Assembly (NCBI GenBank): GCA_965372015.1
Contig: CBDVAP010000011.1
Coordinates: 1 to 41,346 of the forward strand
Source of the DNA: JACZSB01 sp965372015
GTDB taxonomy: Bacteria > Fidelibacterota > Marinisomatia > SCGC-AAA003-L08 > TS1B11
Length of the DNA stretch: 41,346 nucleotides
Direction of reading: 5' to 3'
A program made the position numbers and the translations under genes. The notes under the pieces were generated by a model. It saw only the letters and a program-made list of their open reading frames with translations. It did not search any database and was not told the DNA's origin. Below, piece by piece: positions 16,829-24,822 of the stretch (position 1 is its first letter; every line of letters begins with the position of its first letter).

Positions 16829-17574
16829 TATTTCACCTCCGGCATGTGGGGATAGTGGCACTGCCAACACAGGTATTTTTCACCGTGGGTCAGCAGGTCG
16901 ACTTTCGGGGTCCCGCGTACATCGGAGTCCATGCCGTGGCACTGAGCGCAGAACTCGCGGCGGCTGGGTTTGGCCGACCTTACTCTATTGGGCTGTAGCT
17001 TATGCATTTCCGGAGTCATATGGCAGACGGCGCATTCCAGCAACACGTGGGGCGAGACAGCTTTCATGCGGGCGATCTGGCCGTGGCAGGCGGTGCATTC
17101 GGCAGGTGTCTCCGGCGGTACCGGGTCGTGGGGCTCGTGACATGCGATGCACGGCTCCAGGGGATTGTGAGCTATCGGGTTGATCTGAGGGAAACCGGAG
17201 GGCCGCGAAAGATTGTAAGTGTGGCATTGGGGACAGAACTTGCGCTCCCGAGGGGCCGGCGGCTGGTACTCATCTGGATCCTCGGTATGGGCCGCCGCCG
17301 CTCCATGGCAACCCTCGCAGGAAAGATTGCGGTGATAGCCCGCCTTCTTCAGATTATAGATATCATCGTGGCATTCGGCACAGGCGCTGGAGCCGACGAA
17401 ACTGATCTCCCTGGCCAGTTCCCGTTCAATTGCAGAAGTCCGCTGGGAACCCACTTCCTTTAGGGCCGACGGGATAACGAACGCCCGAATGAGCAGCACT
17501 GCCCCGAAGAAAAGCCCGAAAACCACTACCACCCTGATCAGGGGATCGGGGATTTTGCGTAGTATGTTATCCAT
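16828..17574 (-). CDS. Membrane-anchored octaheme c-type cytochrome
   Basis: A 248-residue protein with one N-terminal membrane span (about residues 14-34) and a periplasmic domain with eight CXXCH motifs (CAECH, CEGCH, CPQCH, CIACH, CTACH, CAVCH, CAQCH, CWQCH). Many His outside the motifs (such as HRNL, HNPLEP, HEPHD, HYPHM) can serve as distal ligands. Gene order with the ferredoxin and NrfD-like genes resembles the small cytochrome-FeS-NrfD quinone modules. I prefer the ATG at 17574 (MDNILRK), with GAGGG eight bases before it, over the one at 17589. It is the first gene of the leftward operon. Confidence 0.9.
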   Translation of the reverse strand: MDNILRKIPDPLIRVVVVFGLFFGAVLLIRAFVIPSALKEVGSQRTSAIERELAREISFVGSSACAECHDDIYNLKKAGYHRNLSCEGCHGAAAAHTEDPDEYQPPAPRERKFCPQCHTYNLSRPSGFPQINPIAHNPLEPCIACHEPHDPVPPETPAECTACHGQIARMKAVSPHVLLECAVCHMTPEMHKLQPNRVRSAKPSRREFCAQCHGMDSDVRGTPKVDLLTHGEKYLCWQCHYPHMPEVK

Positions 17575-17869
17575 ATAGGCCGCCCTCATTTATCCCGGCG
17601 CCGTCAAGAACCTGCACCGTCAGACCCGGTCGTATTCCCGACTCTTCAGGCAGGTATCGCCGGACATGCTGCGCCGGACCAGATAATTGTTGCCTGAAAG
17701 CTTAAAATTACAGTCCCGGGGTGTTGGCATACCGGCTTGCGCCAGGGATCAGCTGTCATCTTCCGTCGAAGGAATCCGGTTGGATCCTGGAACGGGCTTA
17801 AATTAACCCTGGAGGTCCTGTTTAAGGCAATATTTATTGCTGCGAAGGGAGAAAGCGGGTGCAGAAAGG

Positions 17870-17885
17870 TGGCACCAGAGTTGGA
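17870..17885 (+). promoter_or_regulatory. Possible sigma54 (-24/-12) promoter
   Basis: TGGCAC, five bases, then TTGGA. The sigma54 consensus is TGGCAC-N5-TTGCA/T; the -24 GG is perfect and the -12 element has GG in place of GC. The tetraheme gene starts about 150 bases downstream. The -12 mismatch keeps confidence low. Confidence 0.3.
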
Positions 17886-17892
17886 AAGGGCC

Positions 17893-17921
17893 TTGTTCGC
17901 GAACCGGAAAACCCGTAAATT
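17893..17921 (+). promoter_or_regulatory. Possible sigma70-type promoter with palindrome
   Basis: TTGTTC (17893-17898), 17 bases, TAAATT (17916-17921). A perfect palindrome GTTCGCGAAC (17895-17904) overlaps the -35 element and could be an operator. Both hexamers are only partial matches. Confidence 0.3.
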
Positions 17922-18044
17922 TTAAAAATAATAGAAGACCTCAATAACCACTTTAGGGGGATTTGAGGATTACCGGGGGTTAGTGAGGTGCTCGGTTCAG
18001 TCAGGAGCCTCACCCGATGGGGAAATAATAGCAGGGAGGTTGAG

Positions 18045-18632
18045 ATGGTCCGGATAGTTGCTGTCTGTTTGGTTTTGGCCGGTTCCGTACTGCTGGCCGG
18101 AGACACCATTGAGTATGTGGGTGTCAAGAGTTGCAAGATGTGTCACAAGACCGATGAAAAGGGCAACCAGTTTGGTCATTGGAGTGAAACCAAGCACGCC
18201 ACCGCATTGGAAACCCTCAAGAACGACGCGGCCCTGAAGTATGCTGAAGAGAGGGGGCTGGAAGAGCTGCCCTCCGAGTCGGCCGAATGCCTGCCGTGCC
18301 ATACGACCGGTTACGGCCAGGGCGGCTACGAGGTGCTGAGCGCCGATTTCATCGCCGACGAAGCCAACAAGAAAGCGGTAAAGAAAAACAATGCCCTGGC
18401 CAGTGTAAGCTGCGAGTCTTGTCATGGGGCCGGCAAAAGCTACAAGTCCAAGAAGGTCATGACGGGCATTTTCGACGGCAGCATCTCGGCCGACTCAGTG
18501 GGACTGGTCATGCCGACCGAGGAAACCTGTCTCGGTTGCCATAACGAGGAGAGCCCGGCCTTCAGCGGTTTCGACTTCGAGGCCCTGTCAGCTAAAATAG
18601 CCCACCCTTACCCTGAAGGGATGAGGGAGTAG
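18045..18632 (+). CDS. Tetraheme cytochrome c554-like protein
   Basis: A 195-residue secreted protein with signal peptide MVRIVAVCLVLAGSVLLAG and four CXXCH motifs (CKMCH, CLPCH, CESCH, CLGCH). The order YVGVKSCKMCHKTDEKGNQF, then W-x-E-T-K-H-A, then TAECLPCHTTGYG-like and VSCESCHGAGKSY, is that of cytochrome c554-type domains, which shuttle electrons in the periplasm. I choose the ATG at 18045 because GGGAGGT (18034-18040) precedes it and it gives the signal peptide; the frame opens earlier at 17988 without either. It is the first gene of the rightward operon and a likely mobile carrier between the quinol-oxidising complexes here and their acceptors. Confidence 0.9.
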   Translation: MVRIVAVCLVLAGSVLLAGDTIEYVGVKSCKMCHKTDEKGNQFGHWSETKHATALETLKNDAALKYAEERGLEELPSESAECLPCHTTGYGQGGYEVLSADFIADEANKKAVKKNNALASVSCESCHGAGKSYKSKKVMTGIFDGSISADSVGLVMPTEETCLGCHNEESPAFSGFDFEALSAKIAHPYPEGMRE

Positions 18633-18743
18633 CTCCCCCGGTAGCCTCGCCAACGATAAGATACCCCCAGCCGCTCCCCGAATTGAGCACGCGGCTAGCG
18701 GCTCCACCCATCGGCCGCCGGCCAACCATATTATGCTGCGATT

Positions 18744-20639
18744 ATGAAGGTAAATCGTAACCGACTGGTAATTATTGCGGCAGTCGGGTTGCTGCTACCG
18801 CTCAGTTTTTGGGGGGTGGTGGAATTCACCTCGCGACCCAAGTTTTGCAATTCCTGCCACTATATGGAGCCGTTTTATGAGAGTTGGGCGGCCTCGGCCC
18901 ATGGGGATGTGACCTGCACCAAATGCCATTTCGAACCGGGTCTCACCGGGAAGCTCAAAGGCAAACTCAACGGGCTTTACCAGCTTACCAAATACGTATC
19001 ATTAGCCTATAAAAAATCCAAACCCTGGGCGGAAATCTCGGATAAATCCTGCCTGCGAGAGGAGTGCCACCAGGCCCAAAAGCTGCAGGGTCCGATCCAG
19101 TTCAAGAACGTCAAGTTCGATCACAGCCATCACCTGGGCGAGCTGCGCCGGGGCAAGCAGTTGCGCTGTACCAGCTGCCATTCCCAGATGGTCCAGGGCC
19201 GGCATATCACGGTGACCGAGGCTACCTGCTTTATCTGCCACATGAAGGACCGCTCAACGAACAGCCACATGGTCAACTGCAAAACTTGTCACACCGATGA
19301 GATTTTCGTCGAGCGGGGCAGCGAGTTGCGTTACAACCACACCACCGTCATCAACACCGGTAAGGATTGCCTATCGTGTCATGTTAACACCATCGAAGGT
19401 AACGCCCCGGTGCCCCTTAACCAGTGTATCAACTGCCACTGGCAGACCACCTTTTTCGAGCGTTACGACGATCCCGAGTTCCTCCACGAATACCACGTGA
19501 CCCAAAATAAAATCGAGTGCGTGGCCTGCCATACGCCGATTCAGCACACGATCCGGCGGGAACACCGGCTGACGGGCGATGACTGCCGGTCGTGCCACCT
19601 TGAGATGCACACCGAACAGGCCCGGATGTTCGCCGGGGAGGTGAGCGGCCTGCCGCACACACCGAATCCCATGTTCGCAGCGGGCCTATCGTGCCAGAGT
19701 TGCCATATTTTCCACCTGGAGAGCCTGGGGCTCGGTGAAACCATGGTCTCCAGCCCGGAGGCTTGCGATCAGTGCCACGGCCAGGGCTACGGCCACCTGT
19801 TGCAAAACTGGGAACGGCACCTGGGGGAACTGGAAACGGAGGTGGGCAGCTACCTGGAAGAAACCCGCGCTACCCTGGACGGCAGGGGTAAACTCAGCCC
19901 GGCGCTGGAGCTCTACCTGAACCTGGCCGCCAAGAATCTCCTGCTGGTTACCACGGCCAACGGCATCCATAACATCAAACTGAGTGACATCCTGCTGGAG
20001 CAGGCCCACGACCTGATCTCCCAGGCATTGCAGGATAGCGGGGAAGAGACCTCCCTGCGGCCTTATGTCTCGAGTGGGCAGCTGGTCCCTTCAGATTGTG
20101 CTAACTGTCACTTCGGCATCGAAGAGACGGTCGTCGAGGTTTACGGCCTGAATTTTCAACACAATTCGCACCTTACCAACGGTGTAACATGTACTAAATG
20201 CCACTCGAATCTACAAGTGCATGGGGAATTGTTGCTCAGCCGGGATGAGTGCCTCAACTGCCATCACAGCCGCGACCAGCGGGCCTGCTCGTCCTGCCAT
20301 GTGGAGCAGGGTCAGTTATTGCAGGGGCAAACGCCGTTTTTTTCCGGTGAGCCGGACCTTATGTGGGGGGAAGACGTCAGTTGCCAGGACTGCCATCTGG
20401 TCGAAGCCGGCCTAGTGCACCGGAGCGCCGAGTTATGCGCCGACTGCCATGACGAGGACTATCCCGCCCTGGTGCTCGAATGGCGGGAGGAGATCACCAC
20501 GCTGATCAGGGCCTGGCCGGCCGGCCGGGACCGGGAGGTAGTGGAGTGGTTGACCCGGGAGGGCAGTCTGGGTGGGCATAATGCCCAAGCGGTGATTAAT
20601 TATCTTGCAGGCCAGGAGCAAGTTTCGCCACGGCCTTAA
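18744..20639 (+). CDS. NapC-like giant multiheme cytochrome (17 CXXCH + 1 CX4CH)
   Basis: A 631-residue protein anchored by one N-terminal span (about residues 8-27). Heme 1 is C35NSCHYM, resembling the first heme of NapC/NirT/NrfH quinol dehydrogenases, followed by C58TKCH. CXXCH motifs start at Cys 35, 58, 142, 162, 179, 209, 228, 259, 281, 317, 341, 452, 483, 503, 515, 547 and 565; a further CX4CH (C103 LREE C108 H109) lies where another heme would be expected. Between residues about 352 and 432 a heme-free helical stretch (NWERHLGELETEVGSYLEE, then NGIHNIKLSDILLEQA) separates a 12-site part from a 6-site part; the HN-x7-LLExA pattern recalls the C-terminal helices of nitrite-reductase-like cytochromes. 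It probably takes electrons at the membrane and wires them across the periplasm. No strong ribosome binding site is seen. Confidence 0.9.
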   Translation: MKVNRNRLVIIAAVGLLLPLSFWGVVEFTSRPKFCNSCHYMEPFYESWAASAHGDVTCTKCHFEPGLTGKLKGKLNGLYQLTKYVSLAYKKSKPWAEISDKSCLREECHQAQKLQGPIQFKNVKFDHSHHLGELRRGKQLRCTSCHSQMVQGRHITVTEATCFICHMKDRSTNSHMVNCKTCHTDEIFVERGSELRYNHTTVINTGKDCLSCHVNTIEGNAPVPLNQCINCHWQTTFFERYDDPEFLHEYHVTQNKIECVACHTPIQHTIRREHRLTGDDCRSCHLEMHTEQARMFAGEVSGLPHTPNPMFAAGLSCQSCHIFHLESLGLGETMVSSPEACDQCHGQGYGHLLQNWERHLGELETEVGSYLEETRATLDGRGKLSPALELYLNLAAKNLLLVTTANGIHNIKLSDILLEQAHDLISQALQDSGEETSLRPYVSSGQLVPSDCANCHFGIEETVVEVYGLNFQHNSHLTNGVTCTKCHSNLQVHGELLLSRDECLNCHHSRDQRACSSCHVEQGQLLQGQTPFFSGEPDLMWGEDVSCQDCHLVEAGLVHRSAELCADCHDEDYPALVLEWREEITTLIRAWPAGRDREVVEWLTREGSLGGHNAQAVINYLAGQEQVSPRP

Positions 20640-20663
20640 TATTCGCAATAGCTGGAGTTTTAA

Positions 20664-21143
20664 GTGAATGAGAACCAAAGCGATCTAACCGACCTGGCAA
20701 GCGAAGCCAATATTTCACGGAGGGCACTGCTCAGGCGCATGCTGGGTGTGGGCGTCCTGGGATGGCTGGGCACCATTTTTTACCCGATAGCCAAGTATCT
20801 GGTGCCACCACCGGTGGGCGAGGCCACGGTAACCTCCATGAAGATAGGCCCTACGGATGAAGAATGGCCCGAGCCGTTCAAGATCATCCAGTTTGGCCGC
20901 AAACCGGTGATCATATTGAAAGACCAACAAGGCAATTACCGGGCGCTTTCGGCACTCTGTACCCATTTGGCGTGCATCGTGCAATACCGGCGGGAGGACA
21001 ACTTCATCTGGTGTGCCTGTCACAACGGCCGGTTCGACCTAGCGGGGAAAGTGATCGCCGGACCCCCGCCGGCATCCTTGGAAACCTATGATGTAAATAT
21101 CACCGATAGCGGCGAGATCTGGGTCTCGCAAAGGCAGGCATAG
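20664..21143 (+). CDS. Rieske iron-sulfur subunit of a bc-type complex
   Basis: A 159-residue Rieske protein. N-terminal SRRALLRRMLGVGVLGWLG (about 18-36) is a Tat-type signal anchor. Both cluster boxes are complete: C99-T-H101-L-A-C104 and C117-A-C119-H120, with C99, H101, C117 and H120 as [2Fe-2S] ligands and C104/C119 as the disulfide. Box II continues NGRFD, not GSxF, so the Ser that raises redox potential in high-potential Rieske proteins is absent, consistent with a low-potential menaquinol enzyme. Cytochrome b follows after three bases. It transfers electrons from quinol to the c-type subunit. Confidence 0.93.
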   Translation: MNENQSDLTDLASEANISRRALLRRMLGVGVLGWLGTIFYPIAKYLVPPPVGEATVTSMKIGPTDEEWPEPFKIIQFGRKPVIILKDQQGNYRALSALCTHLACIVQYRREDNFIWCACHNGRFDLAGKVIAGPPPASLETYDVNITDSGEIWVSQRQA

Positions 21144-21146
21144 ACC

Positions 21147-22208
21147 ATGAGCAGAATCGTCCCGTGGCTTAAAGAACGTTACGATGTGGCCCCGATTGTG
21201 GACTTCATGCGGAAGAAAAAGGTCCCCATGGGACCGGGGTGGTACTGGTCTTATATGGGGGGTGTGGCCTTATTCCTTTTCGTGGTGCAAGTGGGCACCG
21301 GTATTCTGCTGCTGATGTACTATCGCCCGGGGGCCAACGACTCCTTCGAGTCTGTGCAGTTCATCGTCGCCCGGGTTGAGTACGGCTGGCTGATCCGGTC
21401 GCTGCACAGTTGGGCGGCCAACTTCATGATGCTGGCCGTGTTCCTGCATATGTTCTCGGTTTTCTTCCAGCGGGCGTACGCCAAGCCCAGGGAGTTGACC
21501 TGGGCCAGTGGTGTCATGCTGCTGGGGCTGAGTATGTTCTTCGGTTTCAGCGGTTATCTGTTGCCCTGGAACGAATTGGCCTTCTTTGCCACCAAGGTGG
21601 GGACCGAAATGGTGGGAGCGATACCAGTAGTCGGCAATTTCATGATGGTGTTGTTGCGCGGCGGCGACGAAGTTACCGGCGCCACCCTGCCCCGGTTCTT
21701 CGGTATCCACGTGGCCATCCTGCCACTGGTGTTTATTGTCTTCCTTTCCGTGCACTTGGCCTTTATTCAGCTGCAGGGGATGCATGAATCACGGTCTTTC
21801 AAGAACCTGCCCGAGGAGAAGAAACGCTTCATGCCCTTTTTCCCGCATTTCATCCTGCGGGACATGATCCTGTGGCTGCTGGTGCTGAACGTGGTAGCGG
21901 CCTTCGCGGTGTTCTACCCCTGGGAGCTGGGGACCAAGGCGGAGCTGTTTGCCCCGGCCCCGGCCGCCATCCGGCCGGAGTGGTTCTTTGTGTTCATGTT
22001 CCAAACCTTGAAATTCATTCCTGCCCACATTTTGTTTATCGAAGGGGAGGTACTGGGCATCCTGGGCTTTATGGCGGCCTTCGTGGTATGGCTGTTGGTT
22101 CCCTTTATCGATCAGAGCAGCGATGATAAGCGCTACCGGCTGATCAAGCGCATCGGGATAGCGATTATAGTATATATGACCATTATGACCATATGGGGGT
22201 ATCTGTGA
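21147..22208 (+). CDS. Cytochrome b (b6-type fused to subunit IV)
   Basis: A 353-residue integral membrane protein with about seven spans. The four heme b ligands are H87 and H101, and H188 and H203. The 14-residue gap between the second pair is the b6 pattern; bc1-type cytochrome b has 13. Residues about 236-353 supply the three spans of subunit IV, with the Qo-site motif as PEWF (277-280, IRPEWFF). Fused, but shorter than mitochondrial cytochrome b. I see no Cys equivalent to the covalent heme c(n) ligand near residue 35. It oxidises quinol together with the Rieske protein just upstream; the c-type partner is most likely the nine-heme cytochrome whose start codon overlaps this stop (TGATG). 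Confidence 0.93.
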   Translation: MSRIVPWLKERYDVAPIVDFMRKKKVPMGPGWYWSYMGGVALFLFVVQVGTGILLLMYYRPGANDSFESVQFIVARVEYGWLIRSLHSWAANFMMLAVFLHMFSVFFQRAYAKPRELTWASGVMLLGLSMFFGFSGYLLPWNELAFFATKVGTEMVGAIPVVGNFMMVLLRGGDEVTGATLPRFFGIHVAILPLVFIVFLSVHLAFIQLQGMHESRSFKNLPEEKKRFMPFFPHFILRDMILWLLVLNVVAAFAVFYPWELGTKAELFAPAPAAIRPEWFFVFMFQTLKFIPAHILFIEGEVLGILGFMAAFVVWLLVPFIDQSSDDKRYRLIKRIGIAIIVYMTIMTIWGYL

Positions 22209-23452
22209 TGAACAGATTTATGGTGCCGGTCTTGCTGGCGGCCTGCCTAGTGGGGACCGTCCGGGGCCAGGAAGAGGAAGAAGAGATAGGTTGTGTGGGC
22301 TGCCACCTGGAGCAGGATGAGCCCTACTCCACGCCGGCCGAGACAGTGCCTTCGGATATCCACGGACAGGCCGGTTTCACCTGTGTCGATTGTCACGGGG
22401 GAGATCCAAGCAGTTGGGATTATGACGAGGCCAAGGACCCGGCCAAAGGCTTCATCGGTGTTCCCGCCGGCCGGCGAGTGGTTGATCTTTGCGGCCGGTG
22501 CCACAGCAGCCCGGAGTTCATGCGGCGGTACAATCCCAACCTGCCAACCGATCAGGTAGCCAAGTACTGGACCAGTGGCCACGGCCTGAGCCTGCGGGCC
22601 GGCAACCCCGATGTGGCCCAATGCGCCTCGTGTCACAACCCGCATGCCATCAAGCGGGCCACCGATCCCGGTTCGAGTGTCTATCACGGTAATGTAGCTC
22701 AGACCTGTGGCCAATGCCATGCCGATGAACAGTTGATCAGCCAGTACGGCTTGTCGAGTGAAATTGTGGAGCAGTACCAGGGCAGCGTGCACGGGGTGGC
22801 GCTACATGTCCGGGGCGATGTGGCCGCCCCCACCTGCAACGACTGCCACGGCAACCACGGTGCAGCCCCCCCCCAGGTGGGGTCCATCCAGGAGGTGTGT
22901 GGTACCTGCCACGTGAACAATCAGACACTATTCAGCCAGTCCAAAATGCGCACTATATTCACTGCGGAGGGCTATCATGGTTGTGAGACCTGCCACACCG
23001 CCCATGATATTCAAAAACCGAGCGAAGAGATGGTGGGGCTGCAAGAAGGCACGGTCTGTGCGAAATGCCACGAGGACTCGCCGGACGATGCCGGTGGGCT
23101 GCACGCCCGCTACATCCGCAGCGCCTTGGAAACCCTCAAGGACAGCCTGCGCCTGGCCGAAGAAGGTATTGCCGCAGCGGAAAACCGCGGACTGGAGGTG
23201 GAGGATCTGCTGCTGGACATGCAGACTGCCCGCACTGCCCTGATCCAGTCCCGGACCATGGTGCACACTTTCGACGCCACCCGCGTGACCGAGGAGGGCC
23301 GAGCAGGTATTTCACTGGCCTCAAAGATACTCCGGGAGGTTGAGCTGCTTATGCAGGAGCTGCGCAACCGAAAGGTATGGCTGGGAATTGCCACCTTGTT
23401 CATGGTATTCACGGCCACCGTGCTGCACTTTTACGTGAAAACCTTGGATTGA
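22208..23452 (+). CDS. Nine-heme, tail-anchored c-type cytochrome
   Basis: A 414-residue protein with an N-terminal secretion signal (MNRFMVPVLLAACLVGTVRG), nine CXXCH motifs in the first ~275 residues (CVGCH, CVDCH, CGRCH, CASCH, CGQCH, CNDCH, CGTCH, CETCH, CAKCH), a heme-free helical stalk (about 285-385, many Leu/Glu) and a C-terminal membrane span (about 388-408). LLAAC in the signal could also be a lipobox, but the hydrophobic part is short. I choose the ATG at 22208, which overlaps the cytochrome b stop codon and has GGGGGT before it. By position it takes the place of cytochrome c1/f in the bc-type complex, with electrons leaving through nine hemes. It is the last gene of the operon. 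Confidence 0.9.
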   Translation: MNRFMVPVLLAACLVGTVRGQEEEEEIGCVGCHLEQDEPYSTPAETVPSDIHGQAGFTCVDCHGGDPSSWDYDEAKDPAKGFIGVPAGRRVVDLCGRCHSSPEFMRRYNPNLPTDQVAKYWTSGHGLSLRAGNPDVAQCASCHNPHAIKRATDPGSSVYHGNVAQTCGQCHADEQLISQYGLSSEIVEQYQGSVHGVALHVRGDVAAPTCNDCHGNHGAAPPQVGSIQEVCGTCHVNNQTLFSQSKMRTIFTAEGYHGCETCHTAHDIQKPSEEMVGLQEGTVCAKCHEDSPDDAGGLHARYIRSALETLKDSLRLAEEGIAAAENRGLEVEDLLLDMQTARTALIQSRTMVHTFDATRVTEEGRAGISLASKILREVELLMQELRNRKVWLGIATLFMVFTATVLHFYVKTLD

Positions 23453-23671
23453 GGGAAGCCAACAATAAATGGGGCTTGTGCAGCATACCAACTTATTGAT
23501 ATATTTATATGATATTGACGTAATCGGGGATAATATATTTGCCGAAATCGAAGGACCGAAACGAATTTACCGATGTCCCTGGTTTTAGGAGTTGTCAATG
23601 GATTGCAGGCCGGCAGTCGCAGGTTGCAAGGAGTTATAGCCAGATAAGGAGAGTAAGCCATTCCCAGCAAG
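23453..23671. other. AT-rich intergenic spacer
   Basis: The segment 23480-23560 is strongly A/T-rich, with several TATA-like strings (TTGATATATTTATATGATATTG), and is the likely promoter region for the DUF1883 gene; no single -35/-10 pair stands out. No terminator is seen after the cytochrome operon. AAGGAGAG (23646-23653) is a strong ribosome binding site discussed with the next gene. Confidence 0.4.
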
Positions 23672-23962
23672 ATGCACTACCTCCATTTCCAGCTTGAACT
23701 GGGCAAATATGATATTGTCCAGATCACACTGAGTATGCAGGCTTACCTGCGGTTGATGGGCGACAAGGATTACGACAACTACCGGTTTGGGGAGGAGTAT
23801 AAGTTTCACGGGGGAGTCGCTACCACTTCCCCGGCTAACCTGCAGCCCCCGTCAGCGGGCCATTGGCACCTGGTTATCGATCTGGGCGGTAAGGAGGGTG
23901 ACCTGAAGGCTTCCGTGAACATCCTGAAAGACCGGGCACCAAAGCCAAAACCAAAGAAATAG
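23672..23962 (+). CDS. DUF1883 domain protein
   Basis: A 96-residue small cytosolic protein spanning one DUF1883 domain: MHYLHFQLELGKYDIVQITL, then ANVRLMD-like AYLRLMGDKDYDNYR, KFHGGVATTSPANLQPP and GHWHLVIDLGG, ending in a Lys/Pro tail. The family has no established function, but occurs with TIR-domain and other signalling or conflict proteins. The start is debatable: the best ribosome binding site (AAGGAG at 23646-23651) is 20 bases before this ATG but is ideally placed for an in-frame ATT at 23660, which would add MPSK. ATG is chosen because family members begin close to it. Confidence 0.8.
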   Translation: MHYLHFQLELGKYDIVQITLSMQAYLRLMGDKDYDNYRFGEEYKFHGGVATTSPANLQPPSAGHWHLVIDLGGKEGDLKASVNILKDRAPKPKPKK

Positions 23963-23990
23963 GAAATAAGTCAGGCTCGGCCTCAGACCG

Positions 23991-24809
23991 CTACTTCTCC
24001 GGCTCTTTGTCCCTATAGCGGTTCCAGATTTCGTCCATTTCTTCCAGACTGGCATCCGCGGGGGTTTTTCCCCGGCGCCGTAGCTCCTCCTCGATTTTAT
24101 GGAAGCGATACTCGAACTTGGCGATGGTGCGGCGGAGGGCGCCCTCTGAACTGATGCCCAAAAACCGGCCCAGGTTTACCAGGCTGAACAGGACATCGCC
24201 CAGCTCCTGCTCTATGGCCTCGCTGTCGGATTCTCGCTGGGCCTGGGATAGTTCCCGCAGCTCTTCATGGACTTTCTCCCAGACCGATTCGATCCGCTCC
24301 CAATCGAAGCCCACGTAGGCGGCCTTTTCCTGGAGGCGCCGGGCGCGGGTCAGGGCCGGCAGTTGGCGCGGGACCCCCTCCAGAACCGATTCCCGCTGCT
24401 TCTCCGCTAGCTTGGCCGCCTCCCAGTTCTGCTTGGCCTGGAAGGCCCCCTCAGCCCGGACATCACCGAACACGTGGGGATGGCGGTTGATAAGTTTGGT
24501 GGTGATCGATTCCAGGCTGTCCGATAGGGAGAACAACTCCTGTTCCTCGGCGATTTTGCACTGAAACAACACGTGTAACAGCAGGTCGCCCAACTCCTCC
24601 TTAAGCCCCTGGGTGTTCTGGTCCTCGATGGACTCAATCACTTCGTAGGTTTCTTCCAGCAGGTATGGGATCAGGCTTTTGGAGGTCTGTTCCCGGTCCC
24701 AGGGACAGCCGTCCGGTCCCCGCAACCGGTCGAGGACGTCCAGCAGCTTCTGCAGGCTTTCACCCGCTGCCGCGGCCTGGTTCAAAGAGGCTTGGGATTC
24801 AGAGGGCAT
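23991..24809 (-). CDS. mazG: Nucleoside triphosphate pyrophosphohydrolase MazG
   Basis: A 272-residue cytosolic housekeeping enzyme that hydrolyses (d)NTPs to NMP and pyrophosphate, cleaning aberrant nucleotides and influencing ppGpp. Two tandem MazG domains are present: the first with LRGPDGCPWDREQT, YLLEETYEVIESIED and EELGDLLLHVLFQ (the EExxE and ExxD metal motifs), the second about residues 150-250 with KAAYVGFDWERIES and EQELGDVLFSLVNLGRFLG. The usual length is about 260-270. It is the last gene of a leftward run that starts at the zinc-ribbon protein gene, 13 bases after the CorC-like gene. Confidence 0.93.
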   Translation of the reverse strand: MPSESQASLNQAAAAGESLQKLLDVLDRLRGPDGCPWDREQTSKSLIPYLLEETYEVIESIEDQNTQGLKEELGDLLLHVLFQCKIAEEQELFSLSDSLESITTKLINRHPHVFGDVRAEGAFQAKQNWEAAKLAEKQRESVLEGVPRQLPALTRARRLQEKAAYVGFDWERIESVWEKVHEELRELSQAQRESDSEAIEQELGDVLFSLVNLGRFLGISSEGALRRTIAKFEYRFHKIEEELRRRGKTPADASLEEMDEIWNRYRDKEPEK

Positions 24810-24822
24810 GGTTTTCGGCAGC

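Larger units (their letters stand above)
17575..18044. other. Divergent regulatory gap of the cytochrome cluster
   Basis: This gap separates the leftward cytochrome-FeS-NrfD operon from the rightward cytochrome-bc operon and should contain both promoters. It holds a near-consensus sigma54-type site (17870-17885), a 10-bp palindrome GTTCGCGAAC (17895-17904) and a possible -35/-10 pair. No coding frame here has a recognisable product. For the leftward operon I cannot place a promoter. Confidence 0.5.

Noticed and set aside
16829..16870. Longer N-terminus for the four-cluster ferredoxin
   Set aside because: It would overlap the octaheme cytochrome gene; the ATG at 16828 has a strong GGAGGTGA site.
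17737..17925. Plus-strand open frame of 62 codons in the cytochrome gap
   Set aside because: No domain, and it overlaps the candidate promoter elements.
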